Assembly: GCA_027924585.1 (NCBI GenBank)
Contig: BSBM01000386.1
Location: 6,154,501-6,218,500, forward strand
Origin: Larix kaempferi
Taxonomy: Eukaryota; Streptophyta; Pinopsida; Pinales; Pinaceae
Direction of reading: 5' to 3'
DNA: 64,000 nt
The position numbers and the translations under genes are program-made. The notes under the pieces are model-generated. The model was given only the letters and a program-made list of their open reading frames with translations. It searched no databases and was not told where the DNA came from. Positions 1 through 10,984 of this stretch are shown one piece after another. How positions within the stretch are numbered: the first letter of the stretch is position 1; the number at the start of each line of letters is the position of its first letter.

Positions 1-316
1 AATTAGCCACCTTCACAAACTGTTTCCAAGAGTCAGGGTTTTTCAAATGACCAGCTTTAAACCATCTTTCCCCTGTTTGTGGTAAGCCTGCAGGGAGAGC
101 AATGGACGTTTCTGAAACTAGAAGCAGAAACCCCCGAATGTTAGAACAAGCTCCATCGAAATTGAGAGCAAATTCCTTGGTCACATCTTCATTGTGCCCT
201 CTGAATTTACTAAAAAATGCATACAATCCAATTTGTTGAAAAATACTCTTACTAGAGGGATCTTCATCCAATAGTTCAATGGAATATGGCTCCTCCCTAT
301 GTGCAGCACTAGCCAT
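1..316 (-). CDS. Partial ORF of a transposon-associated plant protein family, cut by the window edge
   Basis: The minus strand is open from an ATG at 316 to the left edge, giving 105 codons without a stop; the C-terminus lies outside the window. I do not recognise a named gene. The protein resembles the ORF at 54216-54763. Both have a Phe- and Leu-rich segment, then GH followed by acidic residues, then FDG, then SIAL, then LP followed by a G-x-RW-x-K motif. The pattern is reminiscent of the 'putative plant transposon protein' families found in plant repeats, but that assignment is from memory and tentative. At 54763 the relative lies inside a minus-strand LTR element. Here a CACTA end lies to the right, so this ORF could instead be cargo of that DNA transposon. 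No enzymatic motif is visible. Confidence 0.6.
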   Translation of the reverse strand, partial: MASAAHREEPYSIELLDEDPSSKSIFQQIGLYAFFSKFRGHNEDVTKEFALNFDGACSNIRGFLLLVSETSIALPAGLPQTGERWFKAGHLKNPDSWKQFVKVAN

Positions 317-548
317 GCCAACTGAAACTTTCTCTGTTGAAAGGAAGTTAGGTGATCAAACCGGTATCCTTTAACCCAAATTGGTATTTACAGGCTTGAA
401 TTATGCATAACAAACAAATCCAACTTTCAAATCGGGTGTACATATAATTGTTCAGACATGCAGTGACAAAAAGATAGAGCTAATTACGACAATTGATGGG
501 GTCAAATCAGCATATACCCTTTCATCCAAAAAGCAATGAGTTAACAGT
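317..548. other. No recognisable feature upstream of the partial ORF
   Basis: This AT-rich stretch would hold the 5' UTR and promoter of the minus-strand ORF. I see no convincing TATA box, repeat or ORF. It ends with ACAGT (544-548), the left copy of the target-site duplication of the next LTR. Confidence 0.5.
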
Positions 549-2103
549 TGTTGGAGAGAACTTCCGCAGCATTTAGGAAGCTGCTAATTTCGGGAAAGAT
601 AACCATTTTTGGGGAGAAAGTACCAATTTTGGCGACAAGACAAAGATATCGCCGTAGCGCAAATTCCGACGGGAATTGCGGCGATATGTACAGAAAAGTC
701 AAAGCGTGTGGTACAAGGAAGAGGCCGAAGGGAGAGCTCAACCACCATAATAAAGGCGCCAAAGATGAAGAGAGGGTTCAGCTACCCTCATTAAGAAGAA
801 GGACCACAGTCAGCGTTGCTTGAACCAAGAAGAAGCAACGGGCCGATGCATTAAAAACTAAGGACTGCAGGAAGCGGCGACGAGACAGGAGGCGGCTATG
901 GAAGTACAGCTAGTTGACTGTAAGTGGTTAGGGTTGAGTCACTGTTGGGATAAGGCCCACAGTTTTGTAACTGCGATGAGACCTTCGGGCCATCTATATA
1001 TAGGAGTCTTTTTATACGAAAAGGGGTTGGCCACATAGTGACAGAAGTTATTAAGTAGAGGGTAGTCGAGTCTTTGTGATACAGAGTCTGAACATCCCCC
1101 AGAGGCAGGGGCCGACCCATTAAGAGATTGTGCAATCCACTGGGATTGAAAAAGAAAGAGAAGGCATTGTAAGAGGTAGGAGAAGAAGAGAGGTCTATAG
1201 AGAAGGGCTCCCAATGAGGTGGAGTTTCCCAGAAGACCTCTGTTGCAAAGAGTTGTGATGGAACTGCGTTTTACTCTCCCGAGTTGTTAACAGGGAACAC
1301 AGTTCCCGTGGATGTAGCTCCTCTCCTGGGAGTGACAACGTGCTTATCTAAGTAGCGCGATTGTAGTTGTGTAGCTGTTGCTCTTATTTACTTATCTCTA
1401 TTATACATGAATGCTTCCTTCAGTTTATAAGTAATGTATATGGTCGTCAGTTTAGTTCTGGTTGATTTGTAACCATTGTGAGAATCATAGCTAAATCCTA
1501 GCGAACTAGATCTTTGTTTAATAAAGGTTAATGCTCGGGTATGGAATGAATGTAATGCATGAAGAGTGTAATTAGAACAGTGCTCAAAGTAATACTCTAT
1601 ACAGTCGTATCGTTGCAGAACATCAAGGGTCAAGCTCATTAGCGAGGGTTATGCTTAGAGATTAAATGATATTACTATCTTCAGTAATAGGATAAGGGCG
1701 GGTGAGACCGCGTATTAATCCAGGAAGCGGCTAAGAATAACATACCGCAGGGACAGAAAGGAGGAAGATATCACACCCGCGATATCTTAGGTATCGCTAG
1801 ATGGGCTCATATAAGGGGAAGACTTATCGCACTTCCTGCGTGATGCGATAAGGCAGGGGTATAGCCGGAGTAATAGAATGAGATAAGTCAGCCTATGAGG
1901 AGAGAGCACGGGTGGGTTTAAGCACCCTGGATGCCTCGGAACCTGGCTGAGGACACTTGAGTCTTCTGCCACCCATTAGAATCACTTCGGGTGAGACTTC
2001 AGGTTGCTTCTGCGACCTGTTGCCGAAAGGGCCAGTGAGCTAAGGGTTCTGTTGGTCTAGAAGGTACAGCTAACCCGGGTCTACCCAGGGAAAATAACCA
2101 ACA
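549..2103 (+). mobile_element. Solo LTR, 1555 bp, with perfect 5-bp target-site duplication
   Basis: The sequence begins TGTTGG and ends CCAACA, a perfect 6-bp terminal inverted repeat of LTR type. It is flanked by ACAGT on both sides (544-548 and 2104-2108). There is no coding potential, primer binding site or polypurine tract inside, so it is best read as a solo LTR left by recombination between the two LTRs of a lost element. Plus orientation is inferred from a TATA box at 995-1002 and an AATAAA-like signal near 1517. It does not resemble the other LTRs in this window, so the family is unknown. A compact non-autonomous element is the alternative, but I saw no internal terminal repeats. Confidence 0.85.
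995..1002 (+). promoter_or_regulatory. TATA box of the solo LTR
   Basis: TATATATA followed by AGGAGTC lies about 450 bp into the LTR, a plausible U3 promoter position. It supports plus orientation of the LTR. Confidence 0.5.
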
Positions 2104-3039
2104 ACAGTCACTCCATTTATGGAAATTATTTGAACAAAAATACTTGGTCTCACATGTCATGATATATAATAAGCCATGAAATGACCTTGAAAAGCTAATT
2201 GAAATGTATAAAAATCATTCTTATATGCTAGAATTTATCCACATTATTAGGAAAAAGATATTGAATTTAACCCTACAGGAACAATACTTGTCCGGAATTA
2301 AGAGAAGACTTTGAATAGCATACCACATAGGCAGGGGATAAAACCGAGATCCAAACCTTCCAATCATGCAAATACAGATCCTCCATGGATTTTAAAGATA
2401 TAACTCTTTTGGAAGAAATCATTATATCTACAACTTGAAAAGAATAATTCCAAATAGAACTGAAAGTTTGCTTGTACTGGGAGGGATGAATCCAAGAGAG
2501 TATCAAGGTTCTGTTCATTTTCAGGATTCCCTTCCCCATACATGAGACATTCCATTTTACCAACAATATGTTCATCTTCAGTATTTTACTGAAATATTTA
2601 AAAAACACAGAAACTGGAGATTCTATAGGCTTGAGTCAAGCCTGTAATTGTCTGCTAAAACATGTTGAAATGCAAATTCTTCAACCAAAACATTCGTGAT
2701 GCAATCCAAACCATATGAATTAAGGTGTTGGAGTAGAACATGGATGAGTAGACATCCCTCCATTAATGTCAATGGCTTTCAAAGCTTGGAAGTACAATCT
2801 AACAGGATATACGAATCAATTTTGTTGATGTCGAATACCCAAAAGATCAGATTGCTTATGGATCCATTTTGGAATGGTACTTATAAATTGCTAGTGGTTT
2901 CTTATGGAAAACCACTAGAGATTTTTTATAGACCTTATGAGTGGGTATTGTGACTAGCATGACCTTGTAAACATATTAATTACAAAGAATCCATAACAAT
3001 ACTAGCTGTCTTAAACCATTATATTATTTTGTCAAAAAA
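2104..3039. other. Unassigned sequence between solo LTR and CACTA end
   Basis: AT-rich DNA with only short ORFs. The longest (2273-2608, minus) has no recognisable domain. Because a CACTA right end follows, part or all of this could be the interior of that transposon, but I find no transposase motif. Confidence 0.4.
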
Positions 3040-3379
3040 TATAGCAACGCTCACATAGTGTCGCCAAAAACCAATTATAATGATAATTGGGACAAACATT
3101 TACTACACTCACCAAAAGTAAAATAAACATGTATTAGTGAGGGATACTAAAATATTGTCACTAGAAGTGTCACCAAAGAGAGAATCAATAACGGTCCTTT
3201 AACAACCCTCACCAAAACTCTCACTTAAAAGGGATTTGGTGACGAACCTTAAAGGACCATCTCAAAAGGAACTTATAGTGACGATGTTTTAAGGACTGTC
3301 ATCATATACGACATTGGTGGCAACCCTTAAAGGTTCGTCACAGGCATGACCCTCACCAATGACCTTTTTTCTTGTAGTG
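3040..3379. mobile_element. CACTA (En/Spm-type) transposon terminus with subterminal repeats
   Basis: The segment ends TTTTTTCTTGTAGTG at 3379, the reverse complement of the canonical CACTA end CACTACAAGAAAAAA. The preceding 300 bp are full of short repeated motifs in both orientations, built around GGTGACGAACCTTAAAGG, AGTGACGATG and GGTGGCAACCCTTAAAGG, as expected of subterminal transposase-binding repeats. Immediately to the right the sequence joins the middle of a Tat 3' region that is continuous at about 44705, which supports a true insertion boundary. No left CACTA end was found, so the element is either truncated or extends past the left edge. Confidence 0.75.
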
Positions 3380-3998
3380 CCGGATCAGTTTTTCGAGCTC
3401 ATGATGATGCTTGAGATCATTTCTCGCTCTCACCAGGTACAATTTCAACATTGTGTCTGAAGACCTTGCTGCCTCAATTTGCGCACCACATCCACCGCCA
3501 TCGGATTGTTACACATTTTTACATGAGCCATTCACTCCATTCATACTGTAATTATTTCATTATTTTGCCACCATTCATCATCCCACAAGGAGGCCCACCA
3601 GTGTTCCCCCCACCCTTGTTCTTGGCTCTCATCGATGTTCCTTGATTGAGCACTTCTTCCTTGCCTGACCATTTCTTTTGTTCGGTATAATTTTATCCCT
3701 TTTTCGGGCCGGACAAGTCCTTTACAAAAAAGGCACTTTGGGAGTTTTTGTTAAGCTCTTTTCTGACTCCTAAAAAAATGAAAAGATCGCCGAACAATCT
3801 TGCTTCCTTTCATGCTCGTTAAAGTACCTGAAAGGGTGTCTATCTGGTATAAGTTTAACCCTTTTCCCGACTTGGTAGACTAATTACGAAAAAGGAATCC
3901 TCTAGTCACACCGGCTAGAAGGGTTCTTCATTGCATCCTTTTATGCTTTTTCAGGCCTTGGAGACTAACACATGAACAAGAACCCCCCTGGAGTCTTC

Positions 3999-4188
3999 TT
4001 ATTGCTTTCATACTCTCTAAAATTGAAAGCAAACATGAGCACGCACCGTCCTGGGCTCGTACAAATCCACACAATGATACCATTCCATAATTTCAGAGTT
4101 TTATCGCTTTCAGACTCCTTAAAATTGAAAGAAATCATGAGCATGAACTGTCCTGGGCTCATATAAATCCACATGATAGTACCATTTT
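3999..4188 (+). repeat. 102-bp tandem duplication in the Tat-D 3' region
   Basis: Two diverged units begin TTATTGCTTTCA (3999) and TTATCGCTTTCA (4101), each followed by AAAATTGAAAG and a TCCTGGGCTC core. Tat-A has a single unit near 45340-45425, so copy number differs between family members. Confidence 0.7.
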
Positions 4189-5153
4189 GAACACACTTCT
4201 TCTAGTTCCTTAACCAATGAAGAAGTCCCCCCGTGCCTCTCGGCACTATGATCGATCACCTCGGAAGCACCCCAATAAGGTTGCCTTTTATTTAGAGTAT
4301 TCTGCAGTCTCCTGCCATCTTACGCCAACTTGAGTATCACTCATCCCAGTCACTATCCTTGATCCATTACAGCTATGATCCCTTTCCCACCAGTCAGTTT
4401 CATATGCTTCCCGATCATCCCCACCATCATACTCTAAACAACGAAAGTTTGAGTCCACCCACTCCCCTTGCCTAGTTATCCCCCACCCCCACAGTATGTC
4501 AGTCCTACCATCATTACTCTCACACTTCGGTTCGCCACCTCATGCTCCTATCAAGGAAACATCATTGCCTTGTTAGTTGCAGGTCTCCCTCTATTGACGA
4601 CAACCCATCTATTCCAGAGGATAGAACTAGAGGTACCTGTGCCTTGGACCCATCACCATCTGTGGTGAGTGCCTACAGACCATTTTGAGAGGAGTCATTA
4701 GTGCCTCTTCGAGTGGTTGTTTCTCACATGCTTGACTTCAACACCTTGATCGCATCGTTGAGAATCGCGTAGGGTATATATCCCTTCAGTTATTAGTCGA
4801 AGACCCCGGATTTCCCCCGACTCTAGCACATTGGTGAGTCACTTTGGAACGCCCAGTTATATGTTCCTGTGGATGTCCGGGTTGCGTTGGTGATTGTATT
4901 CGAAAGCCATCCAGTTATATGCTTCCTTGAGTACCCAGTTTAGTTCTCGTTTAGTGTACCATTGAGGGTATGACTCTCCGTTACTATGATCTAGCAGTTC
5001 ATTAGTTCCTCTGGTACCACACTCAGCAGCACTATTGTTATTCCAGTGTATCAGTTCTTCATCTCATACATGGTCAACCCAGCAGTACGTCCCAGATTTT
5101 GTGTCCCCTCTGGACCCTTATGATGTACACAGTGGTTCTCCATGTATCTTTCA

Positions 5154-5398
5154 GGTCCCCATTTCTGGGCCTCATTGTTATTGTTTATATATATCTTGAT
5201 ATGAGCATGGGTATGCCCGCCTTGTCCATATATTGAGATTCTCCCTCATTCATTATTTGAGGCCATGTATATTTCAGGTCCCCATTTTTTGGACCCCATT
5301 GTTATTATTGTAGATCTTGATACAAGCATGGGAATGCCCGCCTCATCCATATGTTGAGATTATTCCCCATTCATTATTGAGGTCATGTAGTTTTAGTT
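5154..5398 (+). repeat. About 123-bp tandem duplication before the Tat-D 3' LTR
   Basis: Two units start GGTCCCCATTT at 5154 and 5277. Each contains CATGGG(T/A)ATGCCCGCC and ends near GAGG(C/T)CATGTA. The same duplication is present in Tat-A at 46384-46625, so it predates the split of the two elements. Confidence 0.75.
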
Positions 5399-5536
5399 TT
5401 TGCAATTTGTTTGGGACCATTGTTCTTGGCTCTAGTTCGTTTCTTCTCCTCTCCACATCCCAGGAAAACCATAAAATACCTATGATGTCTATCGGCCATA
5501 CGATGAGCTCCTGCCCTCACACATCAAGGGGCAATC

Positions 5537-6062
5537 TGATAACACCCAAAAAGTGTTCACTACCTCATCTACCCCATTACATGGCTCATTGATCCATATT
5601 TCCTACCATATTTGCCTCCAAAACCTCAAAAAACCATTAAAAAGCCTCCCAAAGGCCAAAAAACCATTAAAAAGCCTCCAAAAGGCCAAAACCCCCTTTT
5701 TTCCCCCAAAATAAGTTAAATTCCTCCAAAAATAGCAAAAACCCTCTAAAAAGGGAATAAAAAATACAAAAAGGAGGAAAAAGAGGGAAAAAAGGAAGCA
5801 AAAACCCTATACAGCTCACCTAAACCATATGGTTCCAAAAACCATGGGTCAACACTCCACCACTAAAACACCTATAAATAGGTGATGGAGGCTCCCCATT
5901 TCACATCCACAGTCACCCCTATTTTTACTCTGCCAAAATCACTCCTGAAACCCTAGCTCACCCTTTTGAGCTATTTTCACCTTTGAGTGCCCCTTTTTCC
6001 CATATCCAAAACACTTTGGAGAAGGAGAAGGAACAACACTGGATCTTGGAAGCAACCCTCTT
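5537..6062 (+). repeat. Truncated 3' LTR of Tat-D
   Basis: The LTR starts TGATAACACCC directly after a purine-rich tract (AAGGGGCAATC). It follows the Tat-A LTR through the repeated AAAAGCCTCC/AAAGGCC segment and the TATAAATA box (5873-5880) to about 6062, where similarity stops. The R-U5 end of about 200 bp is missing, so no target-site duplication can be found. The start has TGATAA where the other copies have TGTTAA. Confidence 0.8.
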
Positions 6063-6879
6063 GATTTTGACATGTTTCTTGGCCAAATTTTGAATAACCA
6101 TTTCCATTCTGTTGAATTCGTTCTCCATCATTTGCAACAATTTCTCCCACTAAGTGGAAGCTCTTGATGTCTCACCCATTTTCTGATTGATATTCTTCAA
6201 CCTACCTTCATTGAGATCCATACCCATCATTGATTTCATGCTCCAAAAAAGAATGAGGGTACTGGTGTGCCTAGTCTATCTAGTTCATGGTGCCCCAGAG
6301 TCCTCGATGGTGCCCTCAAAACTAGCCTGCAAGGCCTCTGGTGAATTTCCACATATCCTCTTCTCTGCTCGATTCTCCTAGCGTTTGATTCGGTTGCGGG
6401 TCTATTGGCTTACCCTCAAGCCAAATAATCCATGTAGCTTATCCAAGTCCTTCATAGCCCTTGGAAAATGAGACTGCTTGGGACCAAAGGACATGTGTTT
6501 GTGGGTGGTTTTGGATTAACCATTATGCCCGAATGTAGGATGAAACCAGAGTCAAGGTGAAAAGAGGAGAAGGTGCACTGAGACAAGCGAATGAGTCTAA
6601 AGAGACAAGTAGCAGGGTGTAATTCCTGAAATGTTAAAGAGCCACGAATACACTTGCAGCGGGATGAGAACTGAATCCATCTCCATTGATGATCAAAACA
6701 TGTCGCCAGATTCTGTCTTATTCGAGCCATGATGAACCACCTTCTGGATGGAATGTCTCTTGTGTACTATTGAAATCCTTCCTTAGTGATGCAACCTCTG
6801 TCCCGCTAATTCTTTTGATTTCATTGGATTGAGTGGTGGTAATCATTAAATCCTCATCTCTCCACTCTTTCCCAGCTTG
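6063..6879. other. Unassigned sequence between truncated LTR and LINE remnant
   Basis: No domain is recognised. Short ORFs on both strands (for example 6452-6730 minus) show no family signature. The 3' end of the LINE may extend into this region, but no poly(A) tail marks it. Confidence 0.35.
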
Positions 6880-8735
6880 CCTTATGAGTTGGCATGTCCT
6901 TGAGACAAGTCGAGTCTTTCATGCCACCCATTATGGGGTTGCATGTCCTGACAGTTTAGATAATGACATTCATGATGGAGTTGGAGGTATATGTTTTCAT
7001 TATGGTCCATGTCTATTTTTTCCTCTGGGTGGTCCACTCCCCAATTGGCTAGCCTGTTTTCCAACTTGTCGGTGCTTCATTTGACGTAGTGAGCGATGAT
7101 GCCAAGAGTTCGATCCACAATGCTTTCCAGCAATTAAATTTTTGTGGCAAGTATCCAGTTGGGACTGATCTTGTGAGCTTTACTTCTATTAAGAAGCATA
7201 AGGAGAATCTTTATCATTAGTGTGTAGTCTCCTTCTACAACGAGTTTGTGGAACCCATTGGTGTGAGCTATGCATATTCCTGATGTCATGGGAAAAATAT
7301 CACCAGCATTGTTTCTGTCCAATCCCATGAAGCCCAAATAAATTCTTAATATTTCACCATTGTAATTCCTGAGAATACCTCAATATCCTGTCAGACCAGG
7401 GTTTCCTTGACTTTCTCCATTAAATTTTAGTTTGATGAATCCATTTTCTGGAGGGGACTAGTTATCTAGACTTTTCAAATGGAGTCTTGGCCTTGAGATG
7501 AGCGGTGTGGCTAATTGTTGGTGGAGATTCCAAGCATGAAGAATGCTTCTGTCTTGGATTGAACCTTGCCAGTCTTCCTGATTCCATTGAGATGATATGA
7601 TTGTTTCCCTAATGTTCATTTGAATTTTATTCCAAGGATAAGTGATGGCTTGATGGGCTTCTTTAAAAATCCTACAATTTCGTTCCTTCCACACCTCCCA
7701 TAGAAGGAATCCTAGGTAAAGTTTCCAAATCCTTTTCACAATCTTATTTTCAGAGATTGTGTGACTCCATTGGTAAATGCCGCTCTGAATGCTTTTTCTA
7801 TCCCTGTCTGATCGCTTGAATATATTTCCTTCCTTGTCCCATAACTGTTGAGTGAAGGAGCACTAGTTGATTAGGTGTTCCAATGTTTCTCCTTCTTGTC
7901 AACATAGGAAATGGAGTGAGGGACCTTCAAATCCTTTACATAGAATGTGATACTAGGTGAGGATTTTGTTCTAGGAAACCAGCCATGGGAAGGTTGAGAC
8001 TTTGGTCCATAAATTTTGCTTCCATATTTGTTTCCAAATAGGCTCTTGTTGAATCCAATTGATATTTCCCATAATAGAGAAGGCTTCCTTCAGAGAGAAG
8101 GTTATTTTTCTTTTATGGCCACATCGAAAGATGTATTCTCCTTCTTGATGCAATATTTTACATGATTTGAGTTATTTCTGGAGTGTTTCCCAAGTGTGGT
8201 CCTAAGATGGGGGTTTCCATATTGAAATATCTATGCATTTTCTCCACTGTGATTCTTAGTTTTCTAGGCCCCAGAAGTGACACACCAAGAAGCAACTGGT
8301 AGAGAGGGTGGCTTGTGTAAGTGGCCTAATGTGTTCTAGAGAATTTAATTTTCCACGCTGCTACTAGGAATCTTCCCAAAAGAAGGTAGTTTGGCCATTG
8401 CGTATTTCCAAAAAGGCATGCTCCTGGTTGATTCCCCTATTCTGCCATGAGACCTTCCATAGGATTGATCCATCACTGGTTTATTGGATTTTGATCAATT
8501 TTTCGATGGGTATGTCATGTGCATACTTTCTTTTCCAAATACAGGCCCAGAGAGGTTTTTTTCTTATGAGCCAAATTCACCCGATTTTGGACGACATAGA
8601 TTTATTCTCTATTAGTGGATCTCGTAGTCCCATACCACCCACAAGCTTTGGTTTCCAAATTTTATCCCAGGCCACCAGTGTTGGCAATATGGCAGTCGAA
8701 GAAGGTGTAGATTGTCATTGATGGCAATTAGATAT
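6880..8735 (-). pseudogene. LINE (L1-type non-LTR retrotransposon) remnant: RT C-terminus, zf-RVT, RNase H
   Basis: Read on the minus strand, three parts typical of plant L1-like ORF2 follow in order. At about 8690-8400 there is the end of the RT region, with W-x-K-I-x-KPK followed by GG-x-GLRD. At 8153-7750 there is a zf-RVT-like segment, with a WK-x-x-LWTKVSTFPWLV motif and later LLWEVWKERNCRIF. At about 7440-7134 there is an RNase H-like segment, with the FNGES-x-GNPG motif where active copies have FDG, so the first catalytic aspartate has become asparagine. Many stops and frameshifts break the frame. The palm-domain part of RT is absent, and no 3' poly(A) tail or target duplication is visible. 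An old, inactive fragment. Confidence 0.75.
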
Positions 8736-9297
8736 GGAAGTGGCAGCTAGCCATGACAGGGCAGCAAAAACAGAGCAACACAAACATGACAAAGCAACAC
8801 AATGAAGAGAGAGGGAAATGAAATGTCTAAATGCAAAATGTCTAAAAGCTAAATGTCTAAAATATCTACTTGTCTATTCAATGCATTAATGTATAGATTG
8901 GTTGGCTTTGTGCTATAAAGAGAGGGAAATGAATAATATGACAAGATTGTTAATTACAACTAGCCATGGTCTCTATTTATGTGCGTCAAGGTTTCCTTGG
9001 CCTGTGTGGGAACTTCCAGTTATGGTTGTTAAGGGAGAGTTCAGTGATGATATGGCAATAGACAAAGGATTCATTGATTTGCAGACTTCCTATTGAAGCT
9101 ATGAAGATTCTTGAAAATAAATCAGGTTGTGTCACTAAGATATCTTTCCCGTGCATTGGAATAATGTTTATTTTATATCATTGTATGGTTGTTGCATTGT
9201 GGAGAATTGTAACTCATGGAATACAAAAAACCTAGCTCCGTCTTTTCACCATGAAGACTGCTACTGGAATTGGAATGTGCGAGATATACTATAGATA
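8736..9297. other. Unassigned sequence before the SAC3 fragment
   Basis: Low-complexity repeats of AAATGTCTAAA type occur around 8815-8865. No ORF with recognisable similarity is present. Confidence 0.4.
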
Positions 9298-9704
9298 TAT
9301 CCAAAAGCATGTTTGATACGGCCATTTCCAGTTCTGAGAAAAGCCATGGAGCATTTGACGAATCTAATGAATTGTGCCTATGATGAGGATTTTCTAAGCT
9401 TGTACAACTTTCTCTGGGATCGAATGAGAGCCATCCATATGGATCTGAGGATGCAACATATATTTAATCAGGATACCATACAAATGCATGAGCAAATGAT
9501 TCGATTCCACATCATGGCCGTGCACGAGCTATGAGAATCTTCCAAGGCAGAAAGCTTCTCTGGATAGTTTGACGCACATCTCAATATAGAACAAATGAAC
9601 AAGACATCTATAGAATTATTTCGAATGTATGATGACCATACAAAGAGGGGAATACTTTCTCCCAGTGAAGCAGAATTTAGAGGCTACTATGCACTGTTAA
9701 AACT
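9298..9704 (+). pseudogene. SAC3/GANP-domain gene fragment (one exon, two premature stops)
   Basis: The plus-strand frame reads as the conserved core of plant SAC3 family proteins, which act in the TREX-2 mRNA-export complex at nuclear pores. Visible are IRPFPVLRKAMEHL, then FLSLYNFLWDRMRAIHMDLR, then QHIFNQDTI, then DAHLNIEQMNKTS, then FRGYYALLKLDK. The frame is broken by TGA at 9532-9534 and by a TAG about 45 bp later, but conserved sequence continues in the same frame beyond both. It ends at LDK followed by GTATAAAG, a plausible 5' splice site, so this looks like one exon with intronic flank rather than a retrocopy. I find no neighbouring exons. Most likely a dispersed or transposon-captured fragment. 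The family assignment is from memory of SAC3B-like proteins and is fairly secure. Confidence 0.82.
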
Positions 9705-10984
9705 GGACAAAGGTATAAAGGCTTTCCTTGCTCTGTAGGTTCCACCATATGTCGCTGGGAGGGACAGCTCTGCAGGTTCCACCATATGTTCCAAGAAAGG
9801 TATATAGGCTTTCAAAATCTGATTTTTTGGACTGATATGGGTACTATACTGTGTTAAGGACTAGGTCCAATTGACAGAATGTAAAAATCTTACTTAGAAT
9901 TGATTTGGCAGTAAAAGTGGTGAAACTAGTCTAGAATAAGCACCTAACTAGCTAGTCTTGCATTGTAATCCATCAAACTGCTCCAATAAATGGTAAAATA
10001 TGTTATGATATTAAATAAGGCTCTAATATAATATAATGAATAGCTACAGGTTGAAATTAACATATCAGAACTCTTCGTCTATTGATTTAACTGCCTTCCA
10101 AAACAACAGTGCCTCACAGGCTAAATATTCATTACATTTGATGGAGAATGAAGAGAAGAATTAGAATATTATTGTGGCTCTACTATGGAGTTAGGATTAG
10201 GTCATCTACAAGTCATATGACTGTAATTTTCTTCTTACTGAGCTTCTAAACTTGATTGGGGCGCATTCACTAAGTAATCCCTCTCCTTCAAGGAAAACTC
10301 CTCTAGATTTAGCTGTGAATATGAGAATGAGTGAGAAGAGAAGTATGGATCTGATCTGAAGCTGGTTACTGATCTTGTAAACCTCTGATGTCTGCAAAAA
10401 TGCCTATACCAATTCTCATTCAACACTTGGGTGCACTCCCAAGATCTATCTTTTTCAATGGATGAATCTTCACCAAAACTAGCTGTAGAATCACTACTGG
10501 AGGAATCTTGTTCTCCAAATAACTAAGGATATTCAATGGAGGTTGGAAGCATATGTTAATGGATACAATATCTTGATATGGACCTGCACAACACTCACTG
10601 GAAACTATGGGCCTTGGGGTACATCACCCAAGAAGCACAGTTGAGCCACATCACTCAACTAGAGAAGCATCAAAGCTATCATGAGAAAACATAAATGATC
10701 AAAAGTTCTTGAATGAAGTTGGAAACCTTCTTAAATAGAATTCATGTTGACATGTTGAGCAAGTTACTTAGCTTGGTGACCTGTGAGAATAGGTCACCCA
10801 TGAATGTACATACTTTCCTTGCTGTGCTTGCTTGCTTTGCTTTGGCTTTCCATTCTTTCCACTTTTTCTGATTTTCCTTCTTTTTCTAAACTTTCCTACT
10901 TTCAAAACTTTCCTGCTTTTCCAACTTTCCTGATTTTCCAGGATTTATGCTTCTTTTCCTAAAAATAGGCCTCTTTTCTCCATT
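9705..10984. other. Unassigned sequence after the SAC3 fragment
   Basis: It begins as probable intron of the SAC3 fragment. A short direct repeat (CTCTG(T/C)AGGTTCCACCATATG) occurs at about 9730 and 9768. A pyrimidine-rich stretch (10845-10960) has repeated ACTTTCCTG motifs. Part of it may belong to the LTR that ends at 11445. Confidence 0.4.

Larger units (their letters stand above)
3380..5536 (+). mobile_element. Tat-D: 3' untranslated region of a Tat-type Ty3/gypsy element
   Basis: This 2.1-kb block is collinear with about 44705-46767 of Tat-A, sharing long near-identical stretches such as the segment beginning CGAGCTC(A/G)TGATGATGC and many downstream blocks. It has no coding capacity. 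It ends in a purine run just before an LTR start (5537), as in Tat-A, so it is the 3' internal region of a second family member. The left boundary is the CACTA insertion at 3379; the rest of this element's interior is not in the window. Confidence 0.85.

Noticed and set aside
2273-2608. 111-codon minus-strand ORF
   Set aside because: AT-rich chance ORF with no family similarity that I can recognise.
8902-9096. Possible upstream exon of the SAC3 fragment
   Set aside because: The translated sequence has no SAC3 motif and no convincing splice sites join it to 9298.
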